Notes: generated by a model from the sequence alone, not told the origin. Positions 34,481 to 46,881 are shown, counted from the stretch's first letter. The stretch is DNA of 64,000 bases from Chrysaora quinquecirrha (GCA_014526335.1 JACTAT010000035.1:1713452-1777451), one strand, 5' to 3'. A program made the numbers and translations.

Positions 34481-34860
34481 GTCAACTTGCCCCACTACCC
34501 ACTTGCATCATTGCCAACATGCCCCACTTTGAGGTCAACTCACCCCACTTCCAAAAAGTCAACTCACCCCACCTTGAAAGTCAACTTGCCCCATCTCAAA
34601 AGTCAACTCTCCCCATCTCAAAAGTCAACTTGCCCCCACTGAACTATAAATGGTTAAAACTGAGCCCCCAAACACCCTTTTGTCACACTGATAGATTCAC
34701 TCAGTTTTATCGTTTTCTATCATGTATTTAATGTTGGGGCGAGTTGACTTGACAAATGGGCCATGTTGTACCAACATGGGGGTGACTTACATGACTTGAA
34801 TAAATAGGTCCGGCTTGACCATGTTAAGGTGGGACGAGTTGGTAGTGGGGCAAGTTGACC
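34481..34860. mobile_element. Foldback element with GTCAACTTGCCCCACT ends and internal ~27-bp tandem repeats
   Basis: Left GTCAACTTGCCCCACTACCC and right GGTAGTGGGGCAAGTTGACC are inverted copies. Inside, the unit AAAGTCAACTTGCCCCATCTC recurs about five times (34530-34640). Inverse GGGCGAGTTGACTTG-type units lie at 34735-34760. Likely a MITE that amplified its subterminal repeat. Confidence 0.75.
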
Positions 34861-35935
34861 TGTTACCCTCTCAGAGACCCAAAAACTATTACATAGAGTG
34901 ATGATTGTACGTCTAACATGGATATGATATGATGCATGCCATCATGGGAATAGAGAAATTCTCTAGATTTCTTACAAATTCTCTAGAGATCTTTACAAAT
35001 CTACCCTATTCATTCTCTAGAGTAAAATCAATAAATTTGTAAGATCTCGGGCCAGACTGGCATTCGTGCACACACTGCCCAACAGGCTATTGTTGTCAGA
35101 ACAATAGTGGCATTGTTTTCTTTTAGTTTCACCGAAGTCTATTTTAGACCCATCAAAATGCTAACCATATTTTCTTTTTGGCCTAAGATGCTGCTGGCCT
35201 AAATTTTAATTCTAAGACAAAGTCAATTTTAGCGTCCTTTTCAGCTGACGATCTGGGCTTCAATCCAACAGAGAGGCAATCCGTATGAAGTGGGCTGATC
35301 TCAAGAATTGTAAACTTCAATAAATCCAGGATTTTTCAATGAAAATTTAGGAAAATGTAACAATCGATTGCCAGATAGCCTGCAGTCATGTTCTTTTATA
35401 AAAGACAACAACAGCAACATTTGAGCTCCTTCGCAGTAACTGCTACGTGTAAAAAACGCCCCGCAGCGAAAGTTTCTCTCTCGAAAAATCAAGAAAATTA
35501 CTGCTTTTGCGAGATAAAAAGATTTATATTTGGTGATGAGAATCATTAATATCATCTTTTCAATAAATAAAATCAAACCAACAATAAAATGAAAATAGCT
35601 ATAAGATTCCCTGCAACCTCGTTTTGAAGATCAATGATTTTCGCGCCAAATCTTCAAACTCCCGGATTCCCGCATTTTTTCAATGGAAAACATTGATCGT
35701 GTTTGACCGTTGGGCCTTCTGTGTGTGGATAAATCGATGAAGTAAGTTCACTGCTAGAAAAAGAGAAATATCGCGATCGTATTGCAGATATCTTTAATTC
35801 ATAACATTAGCTTTTATCTTGTGAGCCGGAAGACTACTGGAGTGCAGCCGATCGCGTATCCAGCAAAGGACAAGAAGCTAGGAGTCGACCTTCTCTGCTT
35901 GCTGCGGGCCTAATTGAAGAGATAGAGAGGAAACA
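34861..35935. other. 5' flank of the Myt1 gene
   Basis: No coding motif. A short cluster of TCTCTAGA-type palindromes at 34960-35025. The 300 bp before the ATG contain several TCGCGATCG/GATCGCG palindromes (about 35772 and 35849), but no firm promoter element can be named. Confidence 0.45.
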
Positions 35936-38900
35936 ATGGAGGCACCTCCTCGGCCCACTTTCAAGTCGCCACGACCTGTGCCTGTAATATTACCTGATCA
36001 GACATTTTCACACAAAAGAAAAGGGGCAGCAAGATATTCGCCACCAAAGCCGCCAGCAAAATCTGCTCCTCCCATCAGCAGAGTTTTCAGGCACACCAGG
36101 AAGTCCTCAAGTGGGCCACAGGCCGTCAGTTTTCGTGAAAGAAACAGCAGTATCCTTAAAAGCAAAATTATGTTATTGTTTTTAAAGCCGGTCACCTAAA
36201 TAATATTCTTTTATGTAGATGTTCCCTGTGCTGCATTCCATGTATGTACCCTATGTATCAAAGGTGCTGTGGGGTCATGGTGTAATCCAGTTGAATCATG
36301 GTGTCTGGAGCTCAGTGTGGCCCAGCCATGGTAGCGTCACAGCCAGGGTTGAGGTCTTGATTAGTAACCTACTACTGAGATCCTAGCGACTGGTGCTAAA
36401 ACACTGTTTCACCTTCACCTATTCCGGAAAAGAATATGCCAACAAAAACTAGGTTCAAACCAAAAGAAACAATAAATCTATTGTTCTATTATCAAAATAA
36501 TAGTCATTTCTAGTTTTCCCAATATACAACAAAGTTTCAAACTCCACGCCAGAGATCTCCAATGTGAGCTACATTGAATGCACATTGCCCTAAAGAAGGC
36601 ATCTGACTCTATGGTATCGGGTTTATTCACTCATCCTCTGTTTTTTGTGTCCTTCTTGGGAACAGGAAAGTATCTTTTTTGGTACGCTATAAAAGATCAA
36701 TTTGGATCTGTTACCAATTACTTCCCATATAAACACAAGGAAATACCCATACGATACCCCATGTGATGATACCCTAATCTTTTGGATCCATATCATGTTA
36801 ATCAATGTGATATGCAACAAGAATGTGGCTCAAGCTAGATTGCCACAAATCTTAAAGATCCTTGATCGAAATCAGGCATTGACAGTCCACACTACAATGC
36901 AGAATTACATGTCTCATATTTTGAACAGGTAAAGTTTTCTTCACTCTCTAGTTAGATTACTTCATTTTGAAAGACTAAGCAATATAAAAAAGATATAACA
37001 TTAGAACATCTGGTATAACCCAAAGATTCAACGTGAGAAGAGCTAAATTGGATGCTTTTTTATTTTTAGTGTTTCAAGGTCTTAAGTAAGCTGGGTTCTG
37101 GCTCATTTGGTGAGGTATGTCCAAAGTTAAGATATTTTGTTTTTAAAATAGAGGAAGAACTATCTTAAAGCATAGGTGAAGGTATAAAAACCAAATTTCT
37201 TTTTGTTATCTTTCTTTCTTGCTATTTCTGTTTATGTTATTGTGGCTCACAAGACTGCCAGTTTTTCATTTGTGGATTCGCATGGGCTAGTGGGCACATG
37301 TCCTGACTTTGATTTAAATTATTGGGATTTTGGCTGTTATGCATACATGCTACATATTTCTATGTTACCGAAGGTGTCTGGCTTTTGCAGGCCATGTGAG
37401 TGCTGATTAAACCTGGGTGGGTGCATTGATAAGATGTAACTATTTTTAATTTTTCCATTTCTTTAATTCAAGGTGTTTAAAGTTCAGAGCAAGGAGGATG
37501 GAAAATTGTATGCAGTCAAGAAGAGTAGAGTAAGATTCAGAGGAGACTATGACAGGTTTGTAAACTCTCCTCACAATTATTTTAAGGTGAAGTGGCATAT
37601 TTATTGCCAGTCAATAGGATCTCAGTTGGAGGTTAACTCATTGAGACCTCTACTTGCTGTGACACTACTGTAGCTGGGACTTAGACCCTGACCTCACTGA
37701 GATTACCATGAGTCAGCTGGATGAGGTGATGGTGCCACAGCATTTTTTAACAATCTGCTCATTAAAAAAAAACAAATATCTATGCTATTGTCCTTTATCT
37801 AATGTTGCCAAATAATTTTAAGGAAACAAAAACTCGAAGAGGTTCATAAGCATGAACAAATACAAGATTCAAGAAACTGTGTCAAATTTTACAGAGCCTG
37901 GGAAGAAAGGTAAGTCAAAGAACTTTTTGGAAAAGATTATTGTTGAGTCCCATTTGTGAATGCAAGAGATATTTGCTTTCTTCTCTGTTTGTCCATCTGT
38001 AAATGGTGTCATCCATTGTATCTTGTAGGCAATTCCTGTTCATTCAAACAGAGCTTTGTGAAATGAGGTGAATATTATTTAAATTCAAAATATCTTAACA
38101 TATACAATAGGTAATAATTTAGTCTGTTAAATCTGCATTTGCATCTGGTAATAATATCTAGACATAGGTTTATACAAAGATTGCCTTTGCCTTTCAGCTT
38201 GAAAGACTATGCTGAAAAGATTCAGACAATAGATGAACATGAAGTCTGGAATATGCTCGTTGATTTGACACTGGTAAGCAATGCTTGCAAGTTATATTTA
38301 AAGTTTCCATCCCTTTATTGCTTGATTTAATTGATTAATTAAATTGATCATTCTTTCGTCCGTTCATTTACTCATTCATCCATTCATTTGTTCGTTCATT
38401 CATTAATTAATTCATCCATTTCCTTTTATCCTTTCGTTGATTGATTGATTCATTGATTAGCTCATTCTTTCATCCATTCATTCATTTCGAAAACATCGTT
38501 AGATTAATAGTGTTTACGCTGTGTCGTATGACATATGAAACTATGGTCCTTGCATATTTATTTTTTTAAATAGAACCTTCAAGATCTTTCATTTCGAATG
38601 TATATCATATATTCTTATGTTATAAAAGTTTCATCTCTTTCAGGGTTTAAAGCATCTGCATGACAATGACTTCGCTCATATGGATATCAAACCAGCTAAT
38701 CTATTTCTTGGTCGAGATGGGTATTATAAAATTGGCGACTTTGGTTTGGCATTAGCAGTTGGAAAGGTAAGAAGTTTCTTCTATTGTTGATTATCAACGG
38801 ACGTAACTATTTAGAATCATAAGCCTTTGGTGGTAAATACCATCAATTTTGAACGGCTCATTGATGAATACTGTTGTTTGGGACTGGTAACGTCTTTAAG

Positions 38901-41900
38901 ATTCCATGTTAAGTAAGCTGAAAATCCTTGACCCCTTCATCTTATATATAATTGGACTACACGTTTTTTTTATAAGGAACACCTTTATAAGGAACTCGAG
39001 GCTGAAAATTCCCAAAATATTAAGGAACTTTAAGGAACTGTCGAGGCTCGGATGAAAAACTAAGAAACTTTTTTTAAAGAACAAGACGGTTTGTACGAAG
39101 AAGGAACAGAAGTACAATATATTTCCCATCGTTCTTCCCAAAAAGGCTCCATTTATACTTAAAGTTAGAAATGAAGAATAGTTTCTATGAATTCGCTTTA
39201 AAAATTAGTATGTATACATATCCCACGACAAGGAACAGTATAAGGAACTTTCAGCGTCATTTTTCTGAAAAATTAAGGAACTCCAGCCTCAACTCAGACC
39301 AAAGGTTCCTTATAAAAAAACGTGTATATCACGAAAATAACGGAAGGTTAGGCTTATCTCAAATGGTTGTAGTTTACGAAATTGAGTTGATAAAAAAGTA
39401 TTAATTGTGTATCCTTTATAATAATGGTGTTTCCTTTTACTTGCGTATTCTATTTAGTTTTACGTTATTGCCAATAACGTTTATCCTGATGTGTTTTTAA
39501 GGACAGCACGTTCCTTCTGTTTGTTGTTCAGCTTAACGATATTATTATCTTTAAATGTATGTCACATCGTTCTTAACTAGAAGCAGTAGAGTATGTTCCT
39601 TTTGAAACCCCATAATCTAATAAGCCTTCTCTCTAATAAGCGAAGGCGTAGTAGAGCGTTTACGTTGAGTCTTGCATTTGATATTGAATGCTTTAAAACA
39701 CAACGCCATGACCAAACTTTCTCATCTTCCCTATCCAAAGCTCAAGAATTTGCTTCTGGCACTAATAGCCTAATTGTCTTCGAGAGTTTTCTCATTAGTT
39801 ACTGAATTTCAGCATCCTTTGCCAGATGATTAAATGAAAAATAAATTTGGATGCATATATCTTGTATTAAGATATGTTTTCTATAACAGGCCCAAGAAGT
39901 ATCAGAAGCTCAAGAGGGTGATCCAAAATACATGGCGCCTGAACTTATGCAAGGAAAATTTACAAAGTCAGCAGATATTTTCAGGTAAGAATTCAAAAAG
40001 CATTTCGTTTTAGAATCTTTTGATAACAACAGAAACATTTTTCAGAAAACTCAAAGCTTTTTCATTTGAGTCTTGTCAGAGTATAGAATCTTTATTTAAT
40101 TTCCTTTATCTTATCCGTTTCTTCCTTAGTCTTGGCATAACTATTCTAGAACTTGCTTGCAATATGGAATTACCTAAAGGAGGATCTTTATGGCAGAACC
40201 TGAGAGAGGAAAAGCTTCCTTTGGAATTCACACAAGGTATGGCATGAAGGCCCCTTATGGAGAGCCTTATTGTAGAGTGGAACACCCGTATATTGGACAA
40301 CTATTGAGCGAATATCGTTAACCATAATGGAGAAGTGTCCACTGTGCGTAGGTTTAACCATCTGTCCGTTGTTGGGGATGTCCGTTATAAAGAGGTGTCC
40401 ATTATCATAAATAAATGTCCGATAAACAATCTGTGCATGAGTCTGATTCAATCTACATATTTTTATCTGTTTGTTTGTGTAGTTTTCCACAAAATGTTGC
40501 TATCATTTTTCTGTCTTTGAGTTCAGCCTGTTCCCATTAGATCGGGTATCTTCTATCGACAAAATCATAGTTAATAAGTTTCTCTGATCTTATTGCTAAA
40601 TTTATTCATAATCCTCGCTATTTTCAGGTCTCTCAAAAGAATTACTTTCATTAATACAAAAGATGATGCAAAAAGACTGGAAACAAAGGTATATAATAAA
40701 GTTCTTTTTAATATTATGTGGCTTAATTATAAAACACTCCTCTTCTTTTTCATACAAGTTTATTTGTTTTACGCAAAAGGTTTGAAATGTTATTTGTGGC
40801 AACGCAGTCTTAACAAAGCTGAAGAAGTCCTGTCTTCTAATTTTTCAACATTGAAGAAGTCCCGTATGGCAGGACGAAATATTTGCGAGATAGTACCGTC
40901 ATTTAGTACCTGTCTTGCCTTCTTTCTTTTCACTTATCATAGTCTTATCAAACCCATGTTTTGATACTATTTAAGGTTCTAGTATGGTTTACACATGTAG
41001 ATTTGGCTTTGGAATCTTGAAGTTTTTTCACAGCTTCTGAAATTATTTTCAAATTGTCAAACCTTTTCTAAATTGATTCAATTTTTGTTTTAGGCCATCT
41101 GTTGAAGACATACTACATGAAGTCAAAGTAAAAAAGGTTTGTTTTCTGACAGTTTATATTAATTCTCTATCAGGAAAAGCTGAATATTTACGAAAAAGAA
41201 TACGTTAAGCAGTACAATTGCAAGCATTAGGAACGCTGGAAAATAATGCTATTTCACATTTCGCTAGATTTTACGATGCCGTTTTCCAATGACTTTGAAG
41301 GTTTGATTATGCACGAGAAGGCTCACGTACACAATTGCGTATTTGAAATCTGTGGCGTAAGCGGTACTCGAACCTGGACTACATAATCGAAGGGTTAACA
41401 AGTCATTGTATGATATTCATTATTCTAGGTGTTAAAGCAAAGAAATCGATTTTGGATGACGTCAAAAATAGTAAGTGATTTTGAGATTTTGAGCACTTCC
41501 TGATCAAACATTCACTTCAACCGTAAAGTAAATTGGGACGAGGCATTATTCCGTCAATAATATACATAACCTATGCTATTCCACTAATGTTGTGTTTGAA
41601 AACTATACCTTTGTGCAGTTATTAAGCATGGGACCTTCCAGAAGGAACTTATGTTATCGTCTCCCTGGTTCAATTATGTGTTCGACAGTGAAAATGGTAA
41701 TTGAGTTGCGAAACAAATTAGGTCAACGAAGCATATTTAAGTCAAGGATCTAACCTTAAAGTCGCTAGTATGGAGACTTTAACGTGTTTAACATGGTGTT
41801 GTTAAGATTGTCTCTTGATTTTGGTGTCTATGAGACACATAGGCTCATCTTGAAAGCGACCTTTATTGCAAGAGTGGCAAGAGTGTCTTTATTAGCGATA

Positions 41901-44900
41901 TTTATCTTATAGCGGTCTTTATTACAACACTTTTCGCACATTGAATTAGATCAACAACAACAGCACCTCGCTACAACTGATTCGAACGACCTAGGACTTG
42001 TTTCATGTCTAATTTATAATGAACTGCCATCTTTCCACAGCAAAATGTTGGTTCTGTTTTCCTGCAAAAAATCCTGGTCCTTATTTCGTTCCTGTGGACT
42101 ATTCTGTTATACCCAAAACATATGTTCATCAGCGGTAGGTATTCTTACATATATACATACAAGTTTTGACTGTTTAGAAACTTGAAAGTTCTTCTTTTGA
42201 GTCATCGATCGCTAGATACCTTGCTTTCATTTGTTATCTTTGCGCCGCGTAAAGCCTCGACATATTAGGATTACTGTTTGAAAACCCTTTCAAGGTTTCC
42301 AATGCACTTAACTGTGCGCGAAAACGATGCATTTTGGACACGACAAGATGGAAATATCTCGGTGCCGAGCTCGCGGTTTTTAACATAGTTAGCAGCATTT
42401 GTCAAAAGTTCCGATGCTGTGAGCCTCAAAGTGGCCCCTCTATATTGAGATAAGTGTAAGAGTGATGGCTACTACAGTTCCATCGAAAATAAGTGTGATA
42501 CCTGCTCGAAGAGTTACTTTCCTTGTGAGAAAGCGAATGTTTCATTGTAAGGGGCATCTGCCCCTTGCTGTTCCTCATTCCATGATCTATGCTCACCTCT
42601 AACCGTATAGGCTTGACATTCGGGTGATGTCCTGGGGTACCTGCCACTAGAGCTTCCCCCTAGAGCTTCCTCTTTCCTGACCGTATAGGCTTGAAGTTTG
42701 GGTGATGCTGTGGGATACCTGCCCCTAAAGATTCCCGATTCCCACGTCTATCCTCGTCCCTAACCGTATAGGCTTGAAGTTTGGGTGATGCTGTGGGATA
42801 CCTGCCCCTAAAGATTCCCGATTCCCACGTCTATCCTCGTCCCTAACCGTATAGGCTTGAAGTTTGGGTGATGCTGTGGGATACCTGCCCCTAAAGATTC
42901 CCGATTCCCACGTCTATCCTCGTCCCTAACCGTATAGGCTTGAAGTTTGGGTGATGCTGTGGGATACCTGCCCCTAAAGATTCCCGATTCCCATGTCTAT
43001 CCTCGTCCCTAACGCTTGAAGTTTGGGTGATGCTGTGGGATACCTGCCCCTAAAGATTCCCCATTCCCAAGTCTATCCTCTCTTCTAACCGAATAGGCTT
43101 GAAGTTTGGGTGATGCTGTGGGATACCTGCCCCTAAAGATTCCCGATTCCCATGTCTATCCTCGTCCCTAACCGTATAGGCTTGAAGTTTGGGTAATGTT
43201 GCGAATATAAAAACCTCAAAGTTTCTCTAATTCATTCAAGTAATGTTTCACCTTTCAGGCAGTCAGACTACCATTTAATATTTATCTATGACCCAATATA
43301 GAAGAAGAACTACGGTTATCCACATGCTCTTAACTGTGATATTGTAGCAGGATATTTTGAGTTAATCTTGTCTAACTTTTAATCTTGAGATCAGTAACTC
43401 GTTTTTCCTGGATTCCTGGTTACTTTATCCGAGAAACCATCTTATGCTTTTAAGATAATTAAAGAAATTATTTAAAATTCTCATTAATTCTTTTTAGAAC
43501 CCGCAACGCCGACAGTTGAAAATCATTTACCGCCGTCTGACCTGGATTCGACTTTTCCTCATAGTTCTGATTCCAGTCTTTCCTTTGAAGGTGAATCTAC
43601 GTCATTTTCATCCAAATTACGTTTATTCCTAGTGGTGGTAGATTAGTGTAGAACTACTATCAAAGAGTCTTCTATAACACGAATTATTGCTGTCTGACTT
43701 TAGACGGTCAGTTAGGATTTTTCAACCATTAACATTACATTACCAAAACGGTAAACTGATGGTATGTCACTAGACTTATTACACGAGTCTCTGTTCCGCT
43801 CATAAAATCTACACTAACAAAAACAGCAATTCGCTAGACTACTTTGCATGTAAAAGCCATTACACAAGTCCCAATTTGAGCAGCCTCCTAACAACAACAA
43901 CAACTGAGATGATGCTGCGATAACTGGGACTCATGTAATAAGTCTAGTATGTCACTGAGCGTTACATCTAGTTTTGGTGTAATTATTATATATATTATTT
44001 CCAAGAGCAAATATCATTGCTCGTTGTATAGAAACCATAAGTTATGCTGTTGAATGCAGACTTGCAGACAGCAAAAAGTCTTGCCCGTAGAAATTTTGAA
44101 GAATAGGAAAATATGTCAGATAAGGTGCAACTGTAGGTTGTATAAAACGTGTTTCCTGTATCCGTTTTACTCCGTTTGTATAGCTTTCAACAACTATTTT
44201 CTTAATATTATTGCCATAATCTAAGCATGGTGGATATAAAACAAATATTGTCTTAATATTATTTTCAATCTTGGTGGATATACGACTGACCTTCTGCAAT
44301 TTCCATATTATTTTGATTCCCATTAAGGCTACTTCCACCATGCAAGGGCATTCGCGCCGCAAACAAAGTCAACCATCCACCCTTTAAACGTCTTTCAATG
44401 GATCTTCAGAATCTTGTACAAATGATTCCGTTCATCTAGGTTCATCTTTGATGTTGGTTAACTATTCTCTGTTTATGCAGTGTTGTCTAGCGTACAGTTA
44501 GCATTATAGCTAGTATTTTGACTTTTCCTTTCGCACTTATTGTATGAACAACCAAAGCTCAACTTCCGTTTCCCTTCTTCAGGTCATGAGTCGCTCTTCA
44601 ACTACAGCTCAGGTGATGAACATGGTTGGCCTATTCCATCGCCAAGAAGGCCCATCATGAGGTAATCAACACGTTATAGTATCATCTGTGAGAATTGTTT
44701 AGTAAACGGATAATTCACATACTACCCATAAAAGCATGCAACACGTATCATTTAATCGTAATAGGTTACATGGTGCTGTTTTCTTTACATCTGTAGCAGA
44801 TTTCTTACAGTGTATCAGGAAACTTTTTCCTACACTATGTGACGTTGATAACTCCTGTGAGCTGCCAGGCTCGATTTCTGGCCAACTCTTACGTAGGACT

Positions 44901-46881
44901 TGAATTATAACTGGATAATGTCTCTAGGCTTAAGTAAAGAATATCTCTCCGTTCAATGCCATCTGTATTTGACTATATCTTACTTATATCTTCTTGCAAT
45001 TTCGTAAGCATACTTATTATCATCACAAGAAAGCAAGGCTTTACAAATTCTAAATAATGTTTCAAGATGATGGATCTCGCTCATTAATATCAATGATAAT
45101 AGTTTGTTTCAAGGGACTCTGGCCTGATAATTTGCTACTGACAAAATCATTGTTTTTTCCTTTTTAATCCTGAGTTATTATCGATTTAATTGATCTTTAA
45201 ATGCCTAAAATACTTGAAAAACAGCTATACTAGCATGAATATGCTGTTAACTAAATGTATAAGGCATATCTCTTACCTATAGACACACACTATCCATTTA
45301 AAGCTTATAGTTCAGTTTCAATTATCTAATGCAAGATAGAATTATACCAACTGCAAACATAGCTACCTACTTATTTTACTCTATTTACTGCATTTTTGAT
45401 GGTAAACGAACTTGTTTATTTCAGTGATAGTGCTATGTTGAAATCTCATCTCAAAATGCATTCTTTAACACCTGAGATTAAAATTCCTGCCATCTTTGAA
45501 TCAAGTCCTGAGCGTGGAAGGTAAGGCTTAGTACATTTTTTCTTAATTCTGTCTTCTACATCAAATATTGAATAAGCGAACACAGGCCTCTGACGTTCAT
45601 TCGACTTATATTTTATTGCATTTGAGGCATCCCTTCGTCTGTATAACTTGTAAATCCTCAAATTGGGAACAAGCTTAGGAACTAAAATTACAGACTATCG
45701 GTAAATTTCATTGACTGATCTCTCGGCGGCTATACTGAATGCAAGTACACCTTTGTATGTATGGCTGTTTAGACCTCACCATAGATTAAACCTATGAGGA
45801 GAAGCATCTCCTTTTTATTTGGAGATCGAAGAATTTTTGCCAGACAGAGAAACAAGCTGCATAATCAGAGATAAAGTGGAGTAAACTTTACTGAAGCAAT
45901 ATATATATGCTGTCACAAATCTGAGCTGTTATGCATTGCTACACTGTTGCTAGCATTATCATATAAGGTAGGGGTAGTATTTTGCTTTTCTTTATTCACC
46001 ATAATTATACCTCGATACCTTTCTTTAGTGTCGGGTCGCCAGATCTAAACATGTCAGGAAGCCCAAACTTTAGTCCCATGTTCAAGCCACGGTGCAGCCC
46101 TCGCCATTCCGCTACACCAATATCAGAGAAAATGCCACGAACAAGGCTCTTCATTGACGAGGATATGGAATACGAACTTGAACCTAAAAATCTCCTGCTG
46201 GTAAGTTGGTATTTAATTTCCAATTTATATATTAATTTTTATGTATCGCTAAAGCCTAGTCAAACTCTGTCGAAATTTCACTTGACAAGGCTTGTTATTA
46301 TCGTACAAGATGGTATTCGCACCTGAACTGCATGACCGGAGAGCCAACGACGTTTCCATTTAGCTATATACCTCAATGCAATCGCCGAGTAACTCTCCGA
46401 GGCATACAGCCATGGCTCTCCTTCCGTTTGCCTTTGTGCTTCGGCTTTGCTGAGCCATCTCTAGTACCATACAAATTGGTATATATTTGTCATCATGAAT
46501 GGCGAACACTTATATAGATTTTTCCACAATTCGCATAACACAATAGATGGGATTCGAACCTGGACTGCATGACCAGAGAACCAACGACGTTTCGTTAGCT
46601 CAGTTAGATCGCCGGGTAACTGTCCCATTTCACTTTTTTTCCGCTATGTTCATCCTTCTTCAGCACCATACGTATATTTTTATATATGTTTGGCATGAAT
46701 GGTGACATCGACTAGACATCGTTAGAATAATGGTAAACATGAAAATGCTGAATATCGTTAGAATAGTCGAGTGTTGTTTAAAATGTAAAGAATTTTTGAA
46801 GTCTAGGCCTATGCAGGAATTACCCAACGCCATTTTGCCTTGCAGACTTTCAATGACATACCAAAAAATAATGCCTTGTGA
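35936..46881 (+). CDS. PKMYT1: Membrane-associated Wee1-family kinase Myt1, 20 exons, 571 residues
   Basis: Inhibitory kinase that phosphorylates Thr14/Tyr15 of CDK1 at Golgi/ER membranes and holds cells in G2. Exons: 35936-36149, 36876-36928, 37070-37114, 37473-37555, 37823-37909, 38029-38067, 38198-38273, 38644-38766, 39890-39984, 40130-40236, 40628-40688, 41094-41136, 41429-41470, 41619-41696, 42041-42134, 43498-43590, 44583-44661, 45425-45520, 46029-46200, 46846-46881. Their summed length is 1716 bp and every phase joins. Seen: N-terminal PISRVF and VSFRE (both Myt1-typical), glycine loop [11 protein letters not shown] lysine, catalytic [13 protein letters not shown], and the Myt1-type activation segment [13 protein letters not shown] hydrophobic segment follows the kinase (exon 15), then PATPTVE, clustered SP sites (exon 19) and the terminal LEPKNLLL block, equivalent to EPRNLL in vertebrates. 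Exons 13, 14 and 20 are the least certain. Confidence 0.94.
36263..36420 (+). mobile_element. tRNA-derived SINE, copy B, in Myt1 intron 1
   Basis: Matches copy A (5061-5230): GTGCTGTG, TGGTGTAATCCAG, the body GGTAGCGTCACAGCCAGGGT, CCTACTACTGAGATCCTAGC and the CACCTTCACCT end. It lacks about 13 bp around the B box, which is replaced by GGCCCAGCC, so this copy is probably inactive. Confidence 0.82.
37610..37745 (-). mobile_element. tRNA-derived SINE, copy C, inverted in Myt1 intron 4
   Basis: On the minus strand it reads GCTGTGGCACCATCACCTC, CATCCAGCTGACTCATGG, GGTCAGGGTCTAAGTCCCAG and GTGTCACAGC. The order is that of copy A, with more divergence. Confidence 0.75.
38330..38490 (+). repeat. Degenerate (ATTC)n tetranucleotide tract in Myt1 intron 7
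   Basis: Repeated CATTCATT, CGTTCATT and TTGATTGATT units with many substitutions. Confidence 0.9.
38960..39324. mobile_element. 365-bp MITE with TA duplication in Myt1 intron 8
   Basis: Left CACGTTTTTTTTATAAGGAA and right TTCCTTATAAAAAAACGTG are inverted copies, with TA at 38958-38959 and 39325-39326. Internal AAGGAACT recurs several times. Its ends match the 3471-3984 element except that AAGCAAC is AAGGAAC, so the two are subfamilies. Confidence 0.82.
42041..42134 (+). CDS. PKMYT1: Myt1 exon 15: membrane-anchor segment
   Basis: Preceded by CTTTCCACAG and followed by GTAGGT. It encodes a hydrophobic stretch ([14 protein letters not shown] then TILLYP) just C-terminal to the kinase, where vertebrate Myt1 has its membrane-binding segment. 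Phase 0 in, phase 1 out, consistent with neighbours. Confidence 0.85.
42590..43205 (+). repeat. 83-bp minisatellite, about 7 copies, in Myt1 intron 15
   Basis: The marker GTATAGGCTTGA occurs at 42605, 42683, 42766, 42849 and 42932, then in shortened copies. The central spacing is exactly 83 bp and the units are almost identical (GATACCTGCCCCTAAAGATT, CACGTCTATCCTCGTCCCTA). Outer copies are more diverged, as in recent central expansion. Confidence 0.95.
43771..43946. mobile_element. 176-bp MITE with 9-bp duplication GTATGTCAC in Myt1 intron 16
   Basis: Begins TAGACTTATTACACGAGTC and ends GACTCATGTAATAAGTCTA, near-perfect inverse copies. GTATGTCAC lies at 43762-43770 and 43947-43955. A 9-bp duplication suits Mutator-like elements best, though 8-10 bp classes overlap. 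Confidence 0.85.
46310..46720 (-). repeat. Two adjacent tRNA-related repeat copies in the last Myt1 intron
   Basis: Copy 1 (about 46318-46505) and copy 2 (about 46549-46720) share CTGCATGACC, AACGACGTTTC, ATCGCCG(A/G)GTAACT and CATGAATGG in order. On the minus strand copy 2 holds a perfect B-box GGTTCGAATCC (46550-46560) preceded by CTGGTCATGCAG. Both read as antisense tRNA-derived repeats, not tRNA genes. Confidence 0.65.

Noticed and set aside
40593..40964. 123-codon open frame overlapping Myt1 exon 11
   Set aside because: Wrong frame for the kinase; the kinase reading ([14 protein letters not shown]) uses another frame with matching splice phases.
42590..43205. Possible CRISPR-like regular direct repeats
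   Set aside because: Whole 83-bp units are repeated without unique spacers in an animal intron; it is a minisatellite.
46549..46640. A tRNA gene, from TTAGCTCAGTTAG and GGATTCGAACC
   Set aside because: The A-box-like and B-box-like words are on opposite strands, so no tRNA can fold; it is a repeat fragment.
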